A stretch of DNA of 64,000 nucleotides from Agrobacterium pusense (GCF_900102105.1 NZ_FNBB01000001.1:558001-622000); one strand, 5' to 3'. Positions 8,953-17,757 are shown, numbered from the stretch's first letter. Notes: generated by a model not told the origin, from the letters alone. A program made the numbers and translations.

Positions 8953-9915
8953 ATGCTACCGTCCGTGCTGAAAGACAATCTGCGTCTTCCGGTCATAGCG
9001 TCACCATTATTCATCATTTCGCACCCTCAACTGACGCTGGCGCAATGCAAGGCGGGCGTCATCGGCGCTTTCCCGGCGCTGAATGCGCGGCCGGAAAGCC
9101 AGCTCGATGAGTGGCTGGCGATGATCACCGAAGAGCTTGACGCGCACAACCGGGCCAACCCGGATCGTCCGGCCGCGCCTTTCGCGGTCAATCAGATCGT
9201 GCATATGTCCAACCGGCGACTGGAATATGATCTCGGCCTTTGCGTGAAATATAAGGTCCCGGTGGTTATTTCCTCGCTCGGTGCCGTGCCGGAAGTCAAT
9301 GCGGCCGTGCATTCCTATGGCGGCATCGTCCTGCACGATGTCATCAACGATCGCCATGCAAGGTCGGCCATCCGCAAGGGCGCGGATGGGCTGATCGCCG
9401 TCGCGACGGGCGCCGGCGGCCATGCCGGCACACTTTCTCCCTTCGCCCTCGTGCAGGAAATCCGCGAGTGGTTCGATGGCCCGCTGCTGCTTGCCGGCGG
9501 CATTGCCAATGGCGGCTCCATCCTCGCGGCACAGGCGATGGGCGCGGACATGGCCTATATCGGCTCCCCTTTCATCGCCACGCAGGAGGCCCGCGCCTCC
9601 GACGCCTACAAGCAGGCAATTGTCGATGCGCAGGCCAAAGACATCGTCTATTCGAACTATTTCACCGGTGTTCATGGCAATTATCTGAAAAGTTCGATCG
9701 TCGCCTCCGGCCTCGACCCCGACAAGCTGCCGGAAGCGGATCCCTCAAAGATGGATTTCGAATCGGCTTCCGGCGGCGCAAAAGCCTGGAAGGACATATG
9801 GGGCGCGGGCCAGGGTATTGGCGCGGTCAAGGCGGTGGAGCCGGTAGCGGCTCTGGTTGATCGGCTGGCCCAGGAATACGAGGTTGCGAGGGGCCGCATC
9901 TGCGCCGGAGCCTGA
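8953..9915 (+). CDS. Nitronate monooxygenase (2-nitropropane dioxygenase family)
   Basis: This FMN-dependent enzyme oxidises alkyl nitronates; many homologues have unknown true substrates. The start at 8953 (MLPSVLKDNLRLPVIASPLF) has GGGGAGGAG just upstream and gives 320 residues. The TIM-barrel landmarks are visible: the N-terminal LPVIASPLF strand, GAFPALNA, GAGGHAGTLSPFAL near residue 155, and the FMN-phosphate region PLLLAGGIANGGSILAAQAMGADMAYIGSPF, quoted here in parts. The catalytic His is probably in GGHAG. It stands alone between the unknown membrane protein and tRNA-Thr. Confidence 0.88.
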   Translation: MLPSVLKDNLRLPVIASPLFIISHPQLTLAQCKAGVIGAFPALNARPESQLDEWLAMITEELDAHNRANPDRPAAPFAVNQIVHMSNRRLEYDLGLCVKYKVPVVISSLGAVPEVNAAVHSYGGIVLHDVINDRHARSAIRKGADGLIAVATGAGGHAGTLSPFALVQEIREWFDGPLLLAGGIANGGSILAAQAMGADMAYIGSPFIATQEARASDAYKQAIVDAQAKDIVYSNYFTGVHGNYLKSSIVASGLDPDKLPEADPSKMDFESASGGAKAWKDIWGAGQGIGAVKAVEPVAALVDRLAQEYEVARGRICAGA

Positions 9916-10050
9916 TACGCCCTTAAACATTGGACAGGCAAAGCTTTTTGCGGAAATTTCAAAAGCCACGCATTCAAGGCTTGAAATCCGTCGGCATTGC
10001 CTGTATCAGCCCGCCATGAAGCTGATCCGTGACAGACGGATCACAACCGG

Positions 10051-10126
10051 GCCGCTTTAGCTCAGTCGGTAGAGCACATCATTCGTAATGATGGGGTCAC
10101 GTGTTCGAGTCACGTAAGCGGCACCA
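10051..10126 (+). tRNA. tRNA-Thr (anticodon CGT)
   Basis: The 76-base cloverleaf includes an encoded CCA end. The acceptor stem GCCGCTT pairs with AAGCGGC, the D-arm is TAGCTCAGTCGGTAGAGCA, the anticodon loop is TTCGTAA closed by CATCA/TGATG, and the T-loop is TTCGAGT closed by CACGT-type pairs. Anticodon CGT reads ACG codons, giving threonine. Confidence 0.97.
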
Positions 10127-10234
10127 TTTTCAAACAAAAATCCATCTCAAAAAGCACGTCCGTGCTTAAGTGAAACCAAACCGCCCCACACACGTTCTCC
10201 GGCTGGTCAACAGTCAACCGGAAAGCCTGTCATC

Positions 10235-10393
10235 GTGGACGTCATTCGTATTCTCATCGCCATCATCCTGCCGCCGGTTGGTGTATTTCTCCAGGTCGGA
10301 CTGGGGCTGCACTTCTGGCTCAACATTCTTCTGACGCTGTGCGGTTATGTGCCCGGCATCATCCACGCGATCTGGGTGATTGTGCGGAGGTGA
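10235..10393 (+). CDS. Pmp3/YqaE-family small membrane protein
   Basis: This 52-residue protein starts at a GTG (VDVIRILIAIILPPVGVF). It has the two membrane helices and the loop signature LPPVGVFLQVGLG...FWLNILLTLCGYVPGIIHA of the Pmp3 (UPF0057) family, proteins linked to membrane potential and salt or cold stress in yeast and plants. No ATG lies nearby in frame. The upstream GGAAAG is a weak ribosome site about ten bases away, so the exact start is less sure than the gene itself. Confidence 0.88.
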   Translation: MDVIRILIAIILPPVGVFLQVGLGLHFWLNILLTLCGYVPGIIHAIWVIVRR

Positions 10394-10516
10394 CGTTCCG
10401 CACCGCGTGACGACGGAATGTCCGCAATTTTTTAGCACGTGATTAAATTATCATGTGCTTCTGGAACCGCATCTTCTCCTTCACGTTATGGTGATGACAT
10501 AGACAAGGAGAAAATC

Positions 10517-10591
10517 ATGAACCAGATCATCTACATCGTCGGCCTCGTCGTTATCGTCCTGGCGATCCTTTCGTTTTTCGGCTTCCGGTGA
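10517..10591 (+). CDS. 24-residue single-helix membrane peptide
   Basis: This is a tiny open frame with a strong ribosome site (AAGGAG seven bases before ATG). It encodes 24 residues, MNQIIYIVGLVVIVLAIL and then SFFGFR, almost all hydrophobic with one terminal Arg. Its length suits a single membrane span. I recall similar small peptides in other rhizobia but cannot verify this. The function is unknown. It sits between the Pmp3-like gene and a DUF982 gene, so this 0.7-kb stretch holds three very small genes. Confidence 0.7.
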   Translation: MNQIIYIVGLVVIVLAILSFFGFR

Positions 10592-10710
10592 TCACCGTTG
10601 TCAATTCCATTGCTTGCGCTTATCCTAGGCGGCAGTGACACAGGACAGCGTTCATGGGTTGCTCCGCTGTCGGGTTTGTTTCGGGATCGCGTTGCTCTGG
10701 GAGGTGCACG

Positions 10711-10953
10711 ATGAAGAACGAGAGATGGACAGAGCCTGTTGAGGTCAATCTGGATGCGAACGGCAAGAGCGTTGTCGCCGGCCCATTCGAAGCACTGACA
10801 TTGTTGACCGAAGGCTGGCCAAATCGGCGCGGATTGAGTTTCGTGAGAGCCAGAAGTGCCTGCCGCGCTGCACTAGACGGGCGAAAATCGCCGGAGGAAG
10901 CGCGTAAGTGCTTCACAGATGCGGTTTCCGACATGCAGAAGAACCCACATTAA
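10711..10953 (+). CDS. DUF982 domain protein
   Basis: This 80-residue protein belongs to DUF982, a family of small rhizobial proteins with no known activity. The ATG at 10711 has GGGAGGTG just upstream. The family pattern is visible: an early W followed by PV, a central VAGPFEALTLLTEGWP, then SACRAALDGRKSPEEARKCF near the end. A strong bidirectional hairpin follows at 10961-10986. Function unknown. Confidence 0.8.
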   Translation: MKNERWTEPVEVNLDANGKSVVAGPFEALTLLTEGWPNRRGLSFVRARSACRAALDGRKSPEEARKCFTDAVSDMQKNPH

Positions 10954-10960
10954 TGCAGAA

Positions 10961-10986
10961 AAAACGGCTCCTTCAGGAGCCGTTTT
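10961..10986. terminator. Rho-independent terminator, probably bidirectional
   Basis: The inverted repeat AAAACGGCTCCT / AGGAGCCGTTTT pairs perfectly over 12 bases around a two-base centre, with A-tracts before and T-tracts after. It lies 8 bases after the DUF982 stop on the plus strand and about 65 bases after the PRC-barrel stop on the minus strand, so it can serve both converging genes. Confidence 0.85.
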
Positions 10987-11052
10987 CGTCAGGCGTTTCC
11001 GGCTGAAAATCAGCTGAAAACGCCACAATGCCCGTTGGCAAGATTATTCGCC

Positions 11053-11445
11053 TTACATCCAGTAGGGGGCGACGCCGTAATAGTCGTAGACCTTACGATC
11101 CCTTGCGTTAAGCAATTCGTCATCGTCGAGATTGGCGAAATGCGGGGCATTTTCGATCTGTTCCTTTGTCAGGTCGATGCGGTAGCCGTCGAGCTCTTCG
11201 TCGTAATGCAGCTTTTCCCACGGCAACGGATAATAATCGTCGCCAATGCCGAGAAAACCGCCGAAGCTCAACACCGCATAGGCCACACGGCCGCCGCGCT
11301 TCTCAAGAATGATGCGCTGGATCGAGCCGATATGCTTGCCGTCGGCGCCGTAAACGCGGGTGCCTTCCACCTTGTCGCTGGCGATGAGGCTGGGCGTGTC
11401 CTTCACATAGGGGTCCTGGCCGGCGCGGGGTTCCTGATGCAACAT
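11053..11445 (-). CDS. PRC-barrel domain protein
   Basis: This 130-residue soluble protein has a PRC-barrel-like fold in its first ~80 residues (LIASDKVEGTRVYGADGKHIGSI, quoted in part, then RIILEKRGGRVAYAVLSFGG). This beta-barrel is shared with the H subunit of photosynthetic reaction centres and RimM. The C-terminal part is acidic and ends YYGVAPYWM. A strong ribosome site (AAGGAGGAAACT) sets the start at 11445. Such single-domain proteins are common in rhizobia, often stress-related, with no proven role. Confidence 0.85.
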   Translation of the reverse strand: MLHQEPRAGQDPYVKDTPSLIASDKVEGTRVYGADGKHIGSIQRIILEKRGGRVAYAVLSFGGFLGIGDDYYPLPWEKLHYDEELDGYRIDLTKEQIENAPHFANLDDDELLNARDRKVYDYYGVAPYWM

Positions 11446-11568
11446 GATAGTTTCCTCCTTGATTTCCTCAATGGGTCACGTCTGTAAACCCGTCGCCGGA
11501 GAAATCGTTCCGGGGCGTTTCAGATGCCGTCAGGGAATTTTTTGGAGAAAGAACGGAACAAAAGGCAG

Positions 11569-12450
11569 CTACTGGCGGCTCCTCTGCCAGACCGAGGGGG
11601 ACACCCCCACCATCTTTCGAAAGACGCGGGAGAAGTGCGCCTGATCGGAAAATCCGGCTGCGATGGCAATGTCGGTAAGCGCCATCTCGGTTCGCATCAT
11701 CAGATCCTTGACCCGATCAATACGCGCCTGCATCTGCCACCGGTGCGGCGGGACGCCGGTGGAGGCCTTGAAGGCATGGCTGAAATGGGATTGCGACAGG
11801 TTTGTAAGTTCCGCAAGTTCCTCAAGCCGGATCGACCGAAGGCAATGTTCGCGAATATAATCCGTCGCCGCCCTCAATTGCCAGGCGGCGAGCTTGCTGC
11901 GCTTTTTGACGGGTTCCCGCCTCACTTTCAGAAAATCCGTCAGCAGCGCCAGCACGAGGCTTTCGCCATAGAGATCGTGCAGCGGATCGGGATTGTCGCA
12001 TTCGGCTGCGATCAACCGCGCCAGCGCCAGCAGGCGCTCATCCTCGAACATCAGATGCGGGTCGAGCAAACCGTGCGGATCGAAACCCTGCACCAACCGA
12101 GCCCCCAGCAGTCCAGCGTCGAAGTGCAGATCGAGGTGGCGGAGGAAGGAAACGTTGCTCAACTCCGCATGCACATCCAGATCGGCAGGCACGAAGGAAA
12201 TACGCTTCACCTCGGAGGCGGTATACTTGTCGCGGCGGCAGCCGTTCATGACGAACCTGCCATCATCCTTTCCATCCATCTCCAGCAGAAAAACAAAACG
12301 CGGGTCCTTGCCGACATAACGTCCACCTGCTTTCGGTGCACAACGCACGTCCCAGAGATCGGCAACGATGCCGTTCCAGACCCTTGAGCGCGGGCCGCCT
12401 ATAACGGCGAAACCGTCGATCTCATTTTCCATCCGCACGCGGAAAGCCAT
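11569..12450 (-). CDS. AraC-family transcriptional regulator (probable siderophore-uptake regulator)
   Basis: This 293-residue protein has an N-terminal effector-type domain and a C-terminal double helix-turn-helix, with RLEELAELTNLSQSHFSHAF and LTDIAIAAGFSDQAHFSRVF as the two motifs near residues 215-285. I chose the ATG at 12450 (MAFRVRMENEIDGF, with GAGAAG upstream) over an upstream GTG that would run into the operator. It lies 73 bases or more downstream of the siderophore receptor gene on the same strand, and a TGA-N9-TCA iron box (12494-12508) sits just before it. AraC regulators next to siderophore receptors often use the ferric siderophore as effector; here that is inference. Confidence 0.88.
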   Translation of the reverse strand: MAFRVRMENEIDGFAVIGGPRSRVWNGIVADLWDVRCAPKAGGRYVGKDPRFVFLLEMDGKDDGRFVMNGCRRDKYTASEVKRISFVPADLDVHAELSNVSFLRHLDLHFDAGLLGARLVQGFDPHGLLDPHLMFEDERLLALARLIAAECDNPDPLHDLYGESLVLALLTDFLKVRREPVKKRSKLAAWQLRAATDYIREHCLRSIRLEELAELTNLSQSHFSHAFKASTGVPPHRWQMQARIDRVKDLMMRTEMALTDIAIAAGFSDQAHFSRVFRKMVGVSPSVWQRSRQ

Positions 12451-12482
12451 GGCTTCTCGATCCCGCAGGGCGCGCCATGGCG

Positions 12483-12520
12483 CCACTATAACATGATAAG
12501 TTTATTCATGTTTATAGTGG
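12483..12520. repeat. 38-base near-perfect inverted repeat between the receptor and AraC genes
   Basis: CCACTATAACATGA on the left is mirrored by TCATGTTTATAGTGG on the right, with one bulged base and an AT-rich centre. As RNA it would fold into a hairpin after the receptor stop (12560, minus strand). As DNA it is a symmetrical operator whose core is the TGA-N9-TCA box at 12494-12508. It may do both jobs. Confidence 0.6.
12494..12508. promoter_or_regulatory. Candidate RirA iron-responsive operator (IRO) before the AraC gene
   Basis: The sequence TGATAAGTTTATTCA fits TGA-N9-TCA, the core reported for rhizobial RirA sites. It lies 44 bases upstream of the AraC start, at the centre of the inverted repeat 12483-12520. 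The core alone occurs by chance about once per 4 kb, so the support comes from its place and from the three sister sites at 14813, 17743 and 18924. Confidence 0.6.
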
Positions 12521-12559
12521 CAAACCAATTTTCCCGCAACTGCGGCCTTTGACCAGGCC

Positions 12560-14776
12560 TTACCACTTCTTGGAAAGCTTGAAGGTGATGGTGCGGCTGT
12601 CGCCCCAGCCGCAAACGGAGACACCGGCGCAGCCCTTGACGTATTCCTTGTCGAAGACATTGGCGACGTTGATGGATGCGGTCCAGTCGTCCTTCTGGTA
12701 ACGGACCGCGGCATCGAAAACAGCGGCGTCAGGAACGCGCAATGTATTCGCCGCATCCGCCCAGGATTTGCCCTGATACCGCACGCCACCGCCGATGCTC
12801 AGTCCGTCAAGTGTATCCGTGGTGAAAGCATAGTCCAGCCACAGCGAAGCGGTATGGGCGGGCACGATCCAAGGCGATTTGCCAATGAGATTTGGATTGG
12901 CATCGCGGGTAATGTCGATATCGGTGTAGGAATAGGAGGCAAGTGCCTTCCAGTTTTCATTGAGATTGGCTTTGGCCTCCAGCTCGAAGCCGATGGATTC
13001 GACCTGTCCGAACTGGCCGCTAGTGGTCACCCCACCCGCCGTATAGGACACGATAGCATTATCCTTGACCAGCTTGAAGACCGAGGCGGTGATGCTGCCA
13101 TCGAAGAACGTCGGCTCGTATTTGATGCCGGCTTCGAACTGGTGGCCTTCTTCCGGCACGGCGGGTGTGCCGTCTGCAAGCGTATCGATAAGCGGATTAA
13201 AGAAGGTGGCGGCGGAGACGTAGGGCGTCAGGCCATTGTCGAATTCGTAGGCAAGGCCGGCGCGGCCGCTCAGCGCGTCGTCATTGGAGCGGCGGGACAG
13301 GCCCGTCGGCAATCTGTTGTTCAGCTCCGTATCGACATAGTCGTAACGGCCATTCAGCGTCACAAGCCAGCCATCTCCGAACCGCAGCTGGTCCTGCGCA
13401 TAAATGCCGATCTGCTGTTGGGTCACGATGTTATCGGCATAAACGAAATTCGTTCCCTGCGCCGAACCGTAAACCGGATTGAGCACGCCGATTGCATTCG
13501 AGCCGCAGCAGGCCTGCACCTGATCCAGCCGGTAATATTTATAGTCCAGACCAAAGAGCAGTGAATGGCTGACGGCACCGGTATCGAACTGACCTTCCAC
13601 TCGGTTATCCACACCGAAGCTATCGACCTTCGACACGCCGTCGTAACCGAAGCGGGTCAGCATATAGTCCTTGGTGATCGGATCGAGTCTCGGCTGGCCG
13701 TTGGCATCGGCATTTGCCCAGCCGCCGGGATAGGGCCCGGTCTCGTGCTTGTACAGATGCCCATAGCGGGCGTTCTGACTGATCTTCCAGCCATTGTCGA
13801 ATTCATGGCTGACCTCGTAGCCCACCATCGATTGATAGACGCGGCCGTTATCAAGGTCCGGCTCACCATAAAAGGCTTCACGGTTGAGCTTGCCGAAGGG
13901 CGCGTCGGCCACGGTGCCGACATAAGGCAGGAAACCGTTGCCCACATGCACCTGGTCAAGCGCCGAAAAATACCCATAGAGCGTGGCGCTTGTCTGCGCA
14001 TCCGGCTCGAAAGTGACTTGCGGCATGATGAAGCCGCGCAAATCCTCGGAGTAATTCGTATAGTTGTCGCCGCCCGAGACCTTGCCGGTGACGCGGTATT
14101 TCCATACGCCCTCATCATCCACCTTGTCGCCGAGATCGAAACCGAAGAAAGCGTTGCCGAAATTATTGATGCCGATTTCCGTTTCGCGAACGGGTTCCTC
14201 CTGGGTGCGCTTGCGGATCATCTCAACGATGCCACCGGGATTGGCGCCGCCGTAGAGCACCGACGCAGGCCCCTTCAGGACTTCAACCCGCTCCAGACCA
14301 TAGGCATCCATCTGGAAACCGCCGAAACCGTAACTGAACAGGTTCAGCCCATCCAAAAACACCCCAGTCTGGGTGGCCTGAAAACCGCGAATGTAAAACC
14401 AGTCCGTATCCGTATCCGTGCCAAAGGGCTCCGCCGTCACGCCAGGGGTATACCGCAGCACCTCGTCGATCTTCGTCACCGCGCCGCGGTCGTTCATTTC
14501 CTGGCGGCCGACGACCGATACGGATTGCGGAATATCTCTGGTTTCCGTCTCGGTTTTTGAACCCGTCGCGCTTTTCTTCGCGACGTAGCCCCGGACGGGA
14601 CCGGTTGCGTTTTCCGCGCCCTGCCCGTCAACGGTAATCTGCTGAAGGACGGTTGTGTCCTGCGCGTGCACCATCGCAGGCGCCAGCAAAACTACGGCAG
14701 CCGTTCCCAAAGCCAGATGGCGCAAAAACATCCCATGCAAATTTTTCAAGATATGCCCCGAAAACATCGCGACCAT
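12560..14776 (-). CDS. TonB-dependent siderophore receptor (ferrichrome type)
   Basis: This outer-membrane receptor imports a ferric siderophore using TonB energy. From ATG 14776 (GGGA eight bases upstream) it has 738 residues: a signal peptide ending near MVHAQD, a TonB-box-like VLQQITVDG, a plug domain (VERVEVLKGPASVLYGG-type segment, here LERVEVLKGPASVLYGGANP), and a 22-strand barrel ending TFKLSKKW. The paired cysteines near the end (GCAGVSVCGWGDSRT) and the plug are typical of FhuA/FcuA-like hydroxamate receptors; the true ligand cannot be read. Other in-frame ATGs lie at 14767 and 14806. An iron box is 37 bases upstream, and the AraC gene follows. Confidence 0.92.
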   Translation of the reverse strand: MVAMFSGHILKNLHGMFLRHLALGTAAVVLLAPAMVHAQDTTVLQQITVDGQGAENATGPVRGYVAKKSATGSKTETETRDIPQSVSVVGRQEMNDRGAVTKIDEVLRYTPGVTAEPFGTDTDTDWFYIRGFQATQTGVFLDGLNLFSYGFGGFQMDAYGLERVEVLKGPASVLYGGANPGGIVEMIRKRTQEEPVRETEIGINNFGNAFFGFDLGDKVDDEGVWKYRVTGKVSGGDNYTNYSEDLRGFIMPQVTFEPDAQTSATLYGYFSALDQVHVGNGFLPYVGTVADAPFGKLNREAFYGEPDLDNGRVYQSMVGYEVSHEFDNGWKISQNARYGHLYKHETGPYPGGWANADANGQPRLDPITKDYMLTRFGYDGVSKVDSFGVDNRVEGQFDTGAVSHSLLFGLDYKYYRLDQVQACCGSNAIGVLNPVYGSAQGTNFVYADNIVTQQQIGIYAQDQLRFGDGWLVTLNGRYDYVDTELNNRLPTGLSRRSNDDALSGRAGLAYEFDNGLTPYVSAATFFNPLIDTLADGTPAVPEEGHQFEAGIKYEPTFFDGSITASVFKLVKDNAIVSYTAGGVTTSGQFGQVESIGFELEAKANLNENWKALASYSYTDIDITRDANPNLIGKSPWIVPAHTASLWLDYAFTTDTLDGLSIGGGVRYQGKSWADAANTLRVPDAAVFDAAVRYQKDDWTASINVANVFDKEYVKGCAGVSVCGWGDSRTITFKLSKKW

Positions 14777-14812
14777 ATTGATATCCCAAGGGTCGCAGCA
14801 CCTCAATTAAGC

Positions 14813-14827
14813 TGAGTATTTACATCA
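14813..14827. promoter_or_regulatory. Candidate RirA iron-responsive operator before the receptor gene
   Basis: The minus strand reads TGATGTAAATACTCA, a TGA-N9-TCA core with an AT-rich centre. It ends 37 bases upstream of the receptor ATG, a position where a repressor could block the promoter. It is one of four such sites in this iron block. Confidence 0.6.
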
Positions 14828-14926
14828 GGATTAAGGCCCGATGCTTGTCGTTTTCTGGGTGGATTTGAAGCTTATTGGCCTCTTGCACAATTTTTCGCCC
14901 GCAATTTATCCGGCGGAGCTTCGATG

Positions 14927-16603
14927 TCAGTTCTTGCGCCGGCCGATCCTTGCAAGTTGCATGACCGGAAGCATGCCGATGACGACAATTGCCAGCGCTG
15001 CGATGGCCGCCTCCTCGTAGGTGCCACGCGCCGCTTCGCCATAAAGATGGGTGGCAAAGGTTTCGAAATTGAGCGGCCGCAACAGGAGCGTAGCGGGAAG
15101 CTCCTTGACGCAATCCACGAAGATCAGCAGTGCCGCAGCCGCAAGTGAGGCCTTGGAAAGCGGAAGATGGACGTGTCGGAATGTCTGCGTTGCGGATCGC
15201 CCGAGCGTTCGCGAGGCGTGATCGAAGGACTGCGGGATGCGGCTGAGGCCAGCATCCACCCCACCGGCGGCAATGGTAAGGAAACGTGCGGAATAGGCGT
15301 AGATCAGCGCGGCGCCACTGCCGATGAAGATGAGGCCTGTCGATATGCCGAACCAGTCGCGCATGGTCGCGTCGACAAAGCGGTCAAAGCCGCCGAGCGC
15401 GATCAGGACGCCGATGGCGATGACCGTTCCGGGGGCGGCATATCCCACCGTCGAAAGACGATAGGACCAGAGCGACAGGCGGCCCGGCGCAAGGCGCATG
15501 GCGTAAGCGACGACAAGGCCGAGGATGAGGGTGATCACCGTCGCCACCCCGGCAAAGACGATGGTGTTCAGGGCCTCATCGGCAAAACGGGGGGACAATC
15601 CGTTGAAACGAAACCGTTTCCATGCCTCTGTGACGAGATAGCTGGCTGGCGCCATAAAACCGATCAGGACCGGCAAGCTGCCCAACAAGAAAGCGGCCCA
15701 ACCCTTCAGGCCATTGAGCCGCAGCGGCTCCAGTTGCCTGCTTTTCTGCGCAGAGACCGCGTAGCGCTGCTTGCGTCGCGCCCAGCGCTCAAGCGCCACG
15801 AGGGCGACAACGATGAACAGCATGGAAAGCGCAATCTGCGCCGCACCCGGCAGGTCGGATTTCGTGACCCAGGTGGTGTAGACGGAGACGGTGAGTGTGC
15901 GGACGCCAAGAAATTCGGACGCGCCGATATCGTTCAGCGCTTCCATCAAGGCAAGGCTGACGCCGACCGCAATCGCCGGGCGCGCCAGCGGCACCGCTAC
16001 CTTGAAGAAAGCCGCACGTCTGGAGACTCCGAGCGTGCGCGCCGCTTCCAGCAGGTTGCCTGCCTGCGTGAGGAACATGGCACGCACGGGAATATAGACA
16101 TAGGGAAACAGCACGAAGCCGAGAAGGACGATGCATCCGGTCATGGACCTTATGTCCGGAAGACGGAATTCACGCGGGCTGGAATAGCCGAGCAGCCAGC
16201 GGATCGCGCCCTGCACAGGCCCGATGGGATGCAGAATATCCAGATAGGCGTAAGCGACGATATAGGTGGGCATGGCCAGCGGCAGCAGCAGCGCCCATTC
16301 CAATATTTTGCGGCCGGGAAAATCATAGGCGGTGACCAGCCAAGCGGCACAGGTTCCGACGATACCTACCAGCAGCCCGACACCGGCAAGAAGGATCGCC
16401 GTATCCGGAAGCGCCGTCCAGAGCACGGTTGAGCCCAGATGCGACCAAAGGCCATCAGAACCCTGCAACGCCTGCGAGACAAGCGCCAGAACCGGAACCA
16501 TGGCGCCGCAAACCGCCAGCACTGAAAGGCACAGCCACCAGAAGGAGGATGAAAATCTGGCTCGGGCACGAGGTGACAATGGCTGGGTGGCGTCTGGGTT
16601 CAT
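14927..16603 (-). CDS. fbpB: Fe(III) ABC transporter permease (FbpB type)
   Basis: This inner-membrane permease moves ferric iron delivered by the periplasmic binding protein. It has 558 residues and about 12 membrane segments, a fused tandem of two permease halves. Each has its own EAA-type loop: EAARTLGVSRRAAFFKVAVP near residues 190-215 and HASRTLGRSATQTFRHVHLP near 470-500. This duplicated form is typical of FbpB/SfuB. The start is the ATG at 16603 (weak AGAAG). It follows the binding-protein gene by 72 bases that contain a stem-loop, and a 150-base gap separates it from the receptor gene. Confidence 0.92.
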   Translation of the reverse strand: MNPDATQPLSPRARARFSSSFWWLCLSVLAVCGAMVPVLALVSQALQGSDGLWSHLGSTVLWTALPDTAILLAGVGLLVGIVGTCAAWLVTAYDFPGRKILEWALLLPLAMPTYIVAYAYLDILHPIGPVQGAIRWLLGYSSPREFRLPDIRSMTGCIVLLGFVLFPYVYIPVRAMFLTQAGNLLEAARTLGVSRRAAFFKVAVPLARPAIAVGVSLALMEALNDIGASEFLGVRTLTVSVYTTWVTKSDLPGAAQIALSMLFIVVALVALERWARRKQRYAVSAQKSRQLEPLRLNGLKGWAAFLLGSLPVLIGFMAPASYLVTEAWKRFRFNGLSPRFADEALNTIVFAGVATVITLILGLVVAYAMRLAPGRLSLWSYRLSTVGYAAPGTVIAIGVLIALGGFDRFVDATMRDWFGISTGLIFIGSGAALIYAYSARFLTIAAGGVDAGLSRIPQSFDHASRTLGRSATQTFRHVHLPLSKASLAAAALLIFVDCVKELPATLLLRPLNFETFATHLYGEAARGTYEEAAIAALAIVVIGMLPVMQLARIGRRKN

Positions 16604-16623
16604 GTGCTTCTGGAAAATACGCG

Positions 16624-16653
16624 GAAAGGCGCCCGCAATTGCGAACGCCTTTC
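16624..16653 (-). terminator. Intercistronic stem-loop between binding-protein and permease genes
   Basis: The minus-strand RNA can form a 13-pair stem (GAAAGGCG...CGCCTTTC with two internal G-U pairs) closed by an AAUU loop. There is no good T-run after it. It probably acts as a partial terminator or protects the upstream message, so that far more binding protein than permease is made. Confidence 0.6.
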
Positions 16654-16675
16654 ACATGTTATCGCTGATTGGCCT

Positions 16676-17692
16676 TTACTTGTCGAAACCGACCTTGTCG
16701 ACCAGCTCGCTCGCCTGCTTGCGATGCGATACGATTTCCGTCAGCGGCTTGTTATCGATCTTCAGCGTGCCGAACGAAGCGACGATCTCGTTGAGAGCCG
16801 CGCCCTGCTTGACCGGATATTCGTAGTTGGCCTCGGCATAGATCTTCTGGGCTTCGTCGGAAACGAGATATTCCAGAAGCTTGACAGCTTCCGCCTTGTT
16901 CGGCGCATTCTTCGCCACGGCTGCGCCGCTGATATTGACCTGCGTGCCGCCATCCTTGAAGGTCGGCAGAACCACCTTGATGGCGTCGCCCCACTTCACC
17001 TGCTCCTCGCCGCCCTTGCCCGAGCGCATCAGGCCGACATAATAGGAGTTGGCGATACCGATATCGCAAATGCCGCCGAGGATGTCCTTGGCGACATCGC
17101 GGTCACCGCCGCCTGCCTTGCGGGCGAGGTTTTCCTTGACGCCGGCAAGCCACTTCTCGGTGTCTTCAGCGCCATAATGGGCGATGTAGTCGGCAAACAG
17201 CGCCGTATTATAGGGATGCTGTCCGGCGCGAATGCAGACCTTGCCCTTCCACTTCGCATCAGCGAGATCTTCATAATTGAAGGAAGCGAGATCGAGGTCC
17301 TTGGCTGCATACAGAACGCGGGCTCGCATGGAAAGCGCGAACCAGTGACCCTTGGCATCGCGCAGTTCAGCGGGGATGGCCTTGCTCAGGGTCTCGGATT
17401 CGACCGCCTGCGTTACGCCCTTTTCAGCGAGATCGACAAGATTGCCGGCGTCTACCGTCATCAGAACGTCAGCCGGCGAACTCGCGCCTTCGCTCAGAAC
17501 ACGCTCCGCGAGGCCGTCCTTCAAAAACACGGTATTGACCTTCACGCCGCTCGAAGCGGTGAAGGAGTCCAGGAGGGGCTGAATGAGGCCCGGCTCGCGG
17601 GTGGTATAGATATTGAGTTCAGCGGCATTGGCTGCGCCGGCTGCAAAGGCAACCGTGCTGGCAAGCAGGGCGAACCCGGTAAATTTCTTCAT
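16676..17692 (-). CDS. fbpA: Periplasmic Fe(III)-binding protein (FbpA type)
   Basis: This protein carries Fe(III) across the periplasm to the FbpB permease. The start at 17692 (MKKFTGFALLASTVAFAAG, with GGGAGAC upstream) begins a clear signal peptide cut near ANAAEL. It has 338 residues. The mature part opens with LNIYTTREPGLIQPLLDSF, and the iron-binding tyrosine pair is visible in IGIANSYYVGLM near residue 215. These features match FbpA/FutA-type proteins. An iron box lies 51 bases upstream, so it has its own promoter inside the cluster. Confidence 0.93.
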   Translation of the reverse strand: MKKFTGFALLASTVAFAAGAANAAELNIYTTREPGLIQPLLDSFTASSGVKVNTVFLKDGLAERVLSEGASSPADVLMTVDAGNLVDLAEKGVTQAVESETLSKAIPAELRDAKGHWFALSMRARVLYAAKDLDLASFNYEDLADAKWKGKVCIRAGQHPYNTALFADYIAHYGAEDTEKWLAGVKENLARKAGGGDRDVAKDILGGICDIGIANSYYVGLMRSGKGGEEQVKWGDAIKVVLPTFKDGGTQVNISGAAVAKNAPNKAEAVKLLEYLVSDEAQKIYAEANYEYPVKQGAALNEIVASFGTLKIDNKPLTEIVSHRKQASELVDKVGFDK

Positions 17693-17742
17693 GTTTTGTC
17701 TCCCTCTCCGATAACGGCAATAGGGGGAGCAGACATCATACA

Positions 17743-17757
17743 TGATGATACAAATCA
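17743..17757. promoter_or_regulatory. Candidate RirA iron-responsive operator before the binding-protein gene
   Basis: The minus strand reads TGATTTGTATCATCA, fitting TGA-N9-TCA. Inside it TGATTTGTATCA is also nearly self-complementary, so the dyad is strong. It lies 51 bases upstream of the start codon, in the gap after the ATPase gene. Confidence 0.65.

Noticed and set aside
10152..10167. Hairpin AAGCAC/GTGCTT after tRNA-Thr as a terminator
   Set aside because: Six weak pairs and no T-run, so it is too poor to list as a feature.
10051..11445. Possible genomic island attached to tRNA-Thr
   Set aside because: No integrase, no repeat of the tRNA 3' end further on, and the small genes beside it look typical of rhizobial chromosomes.
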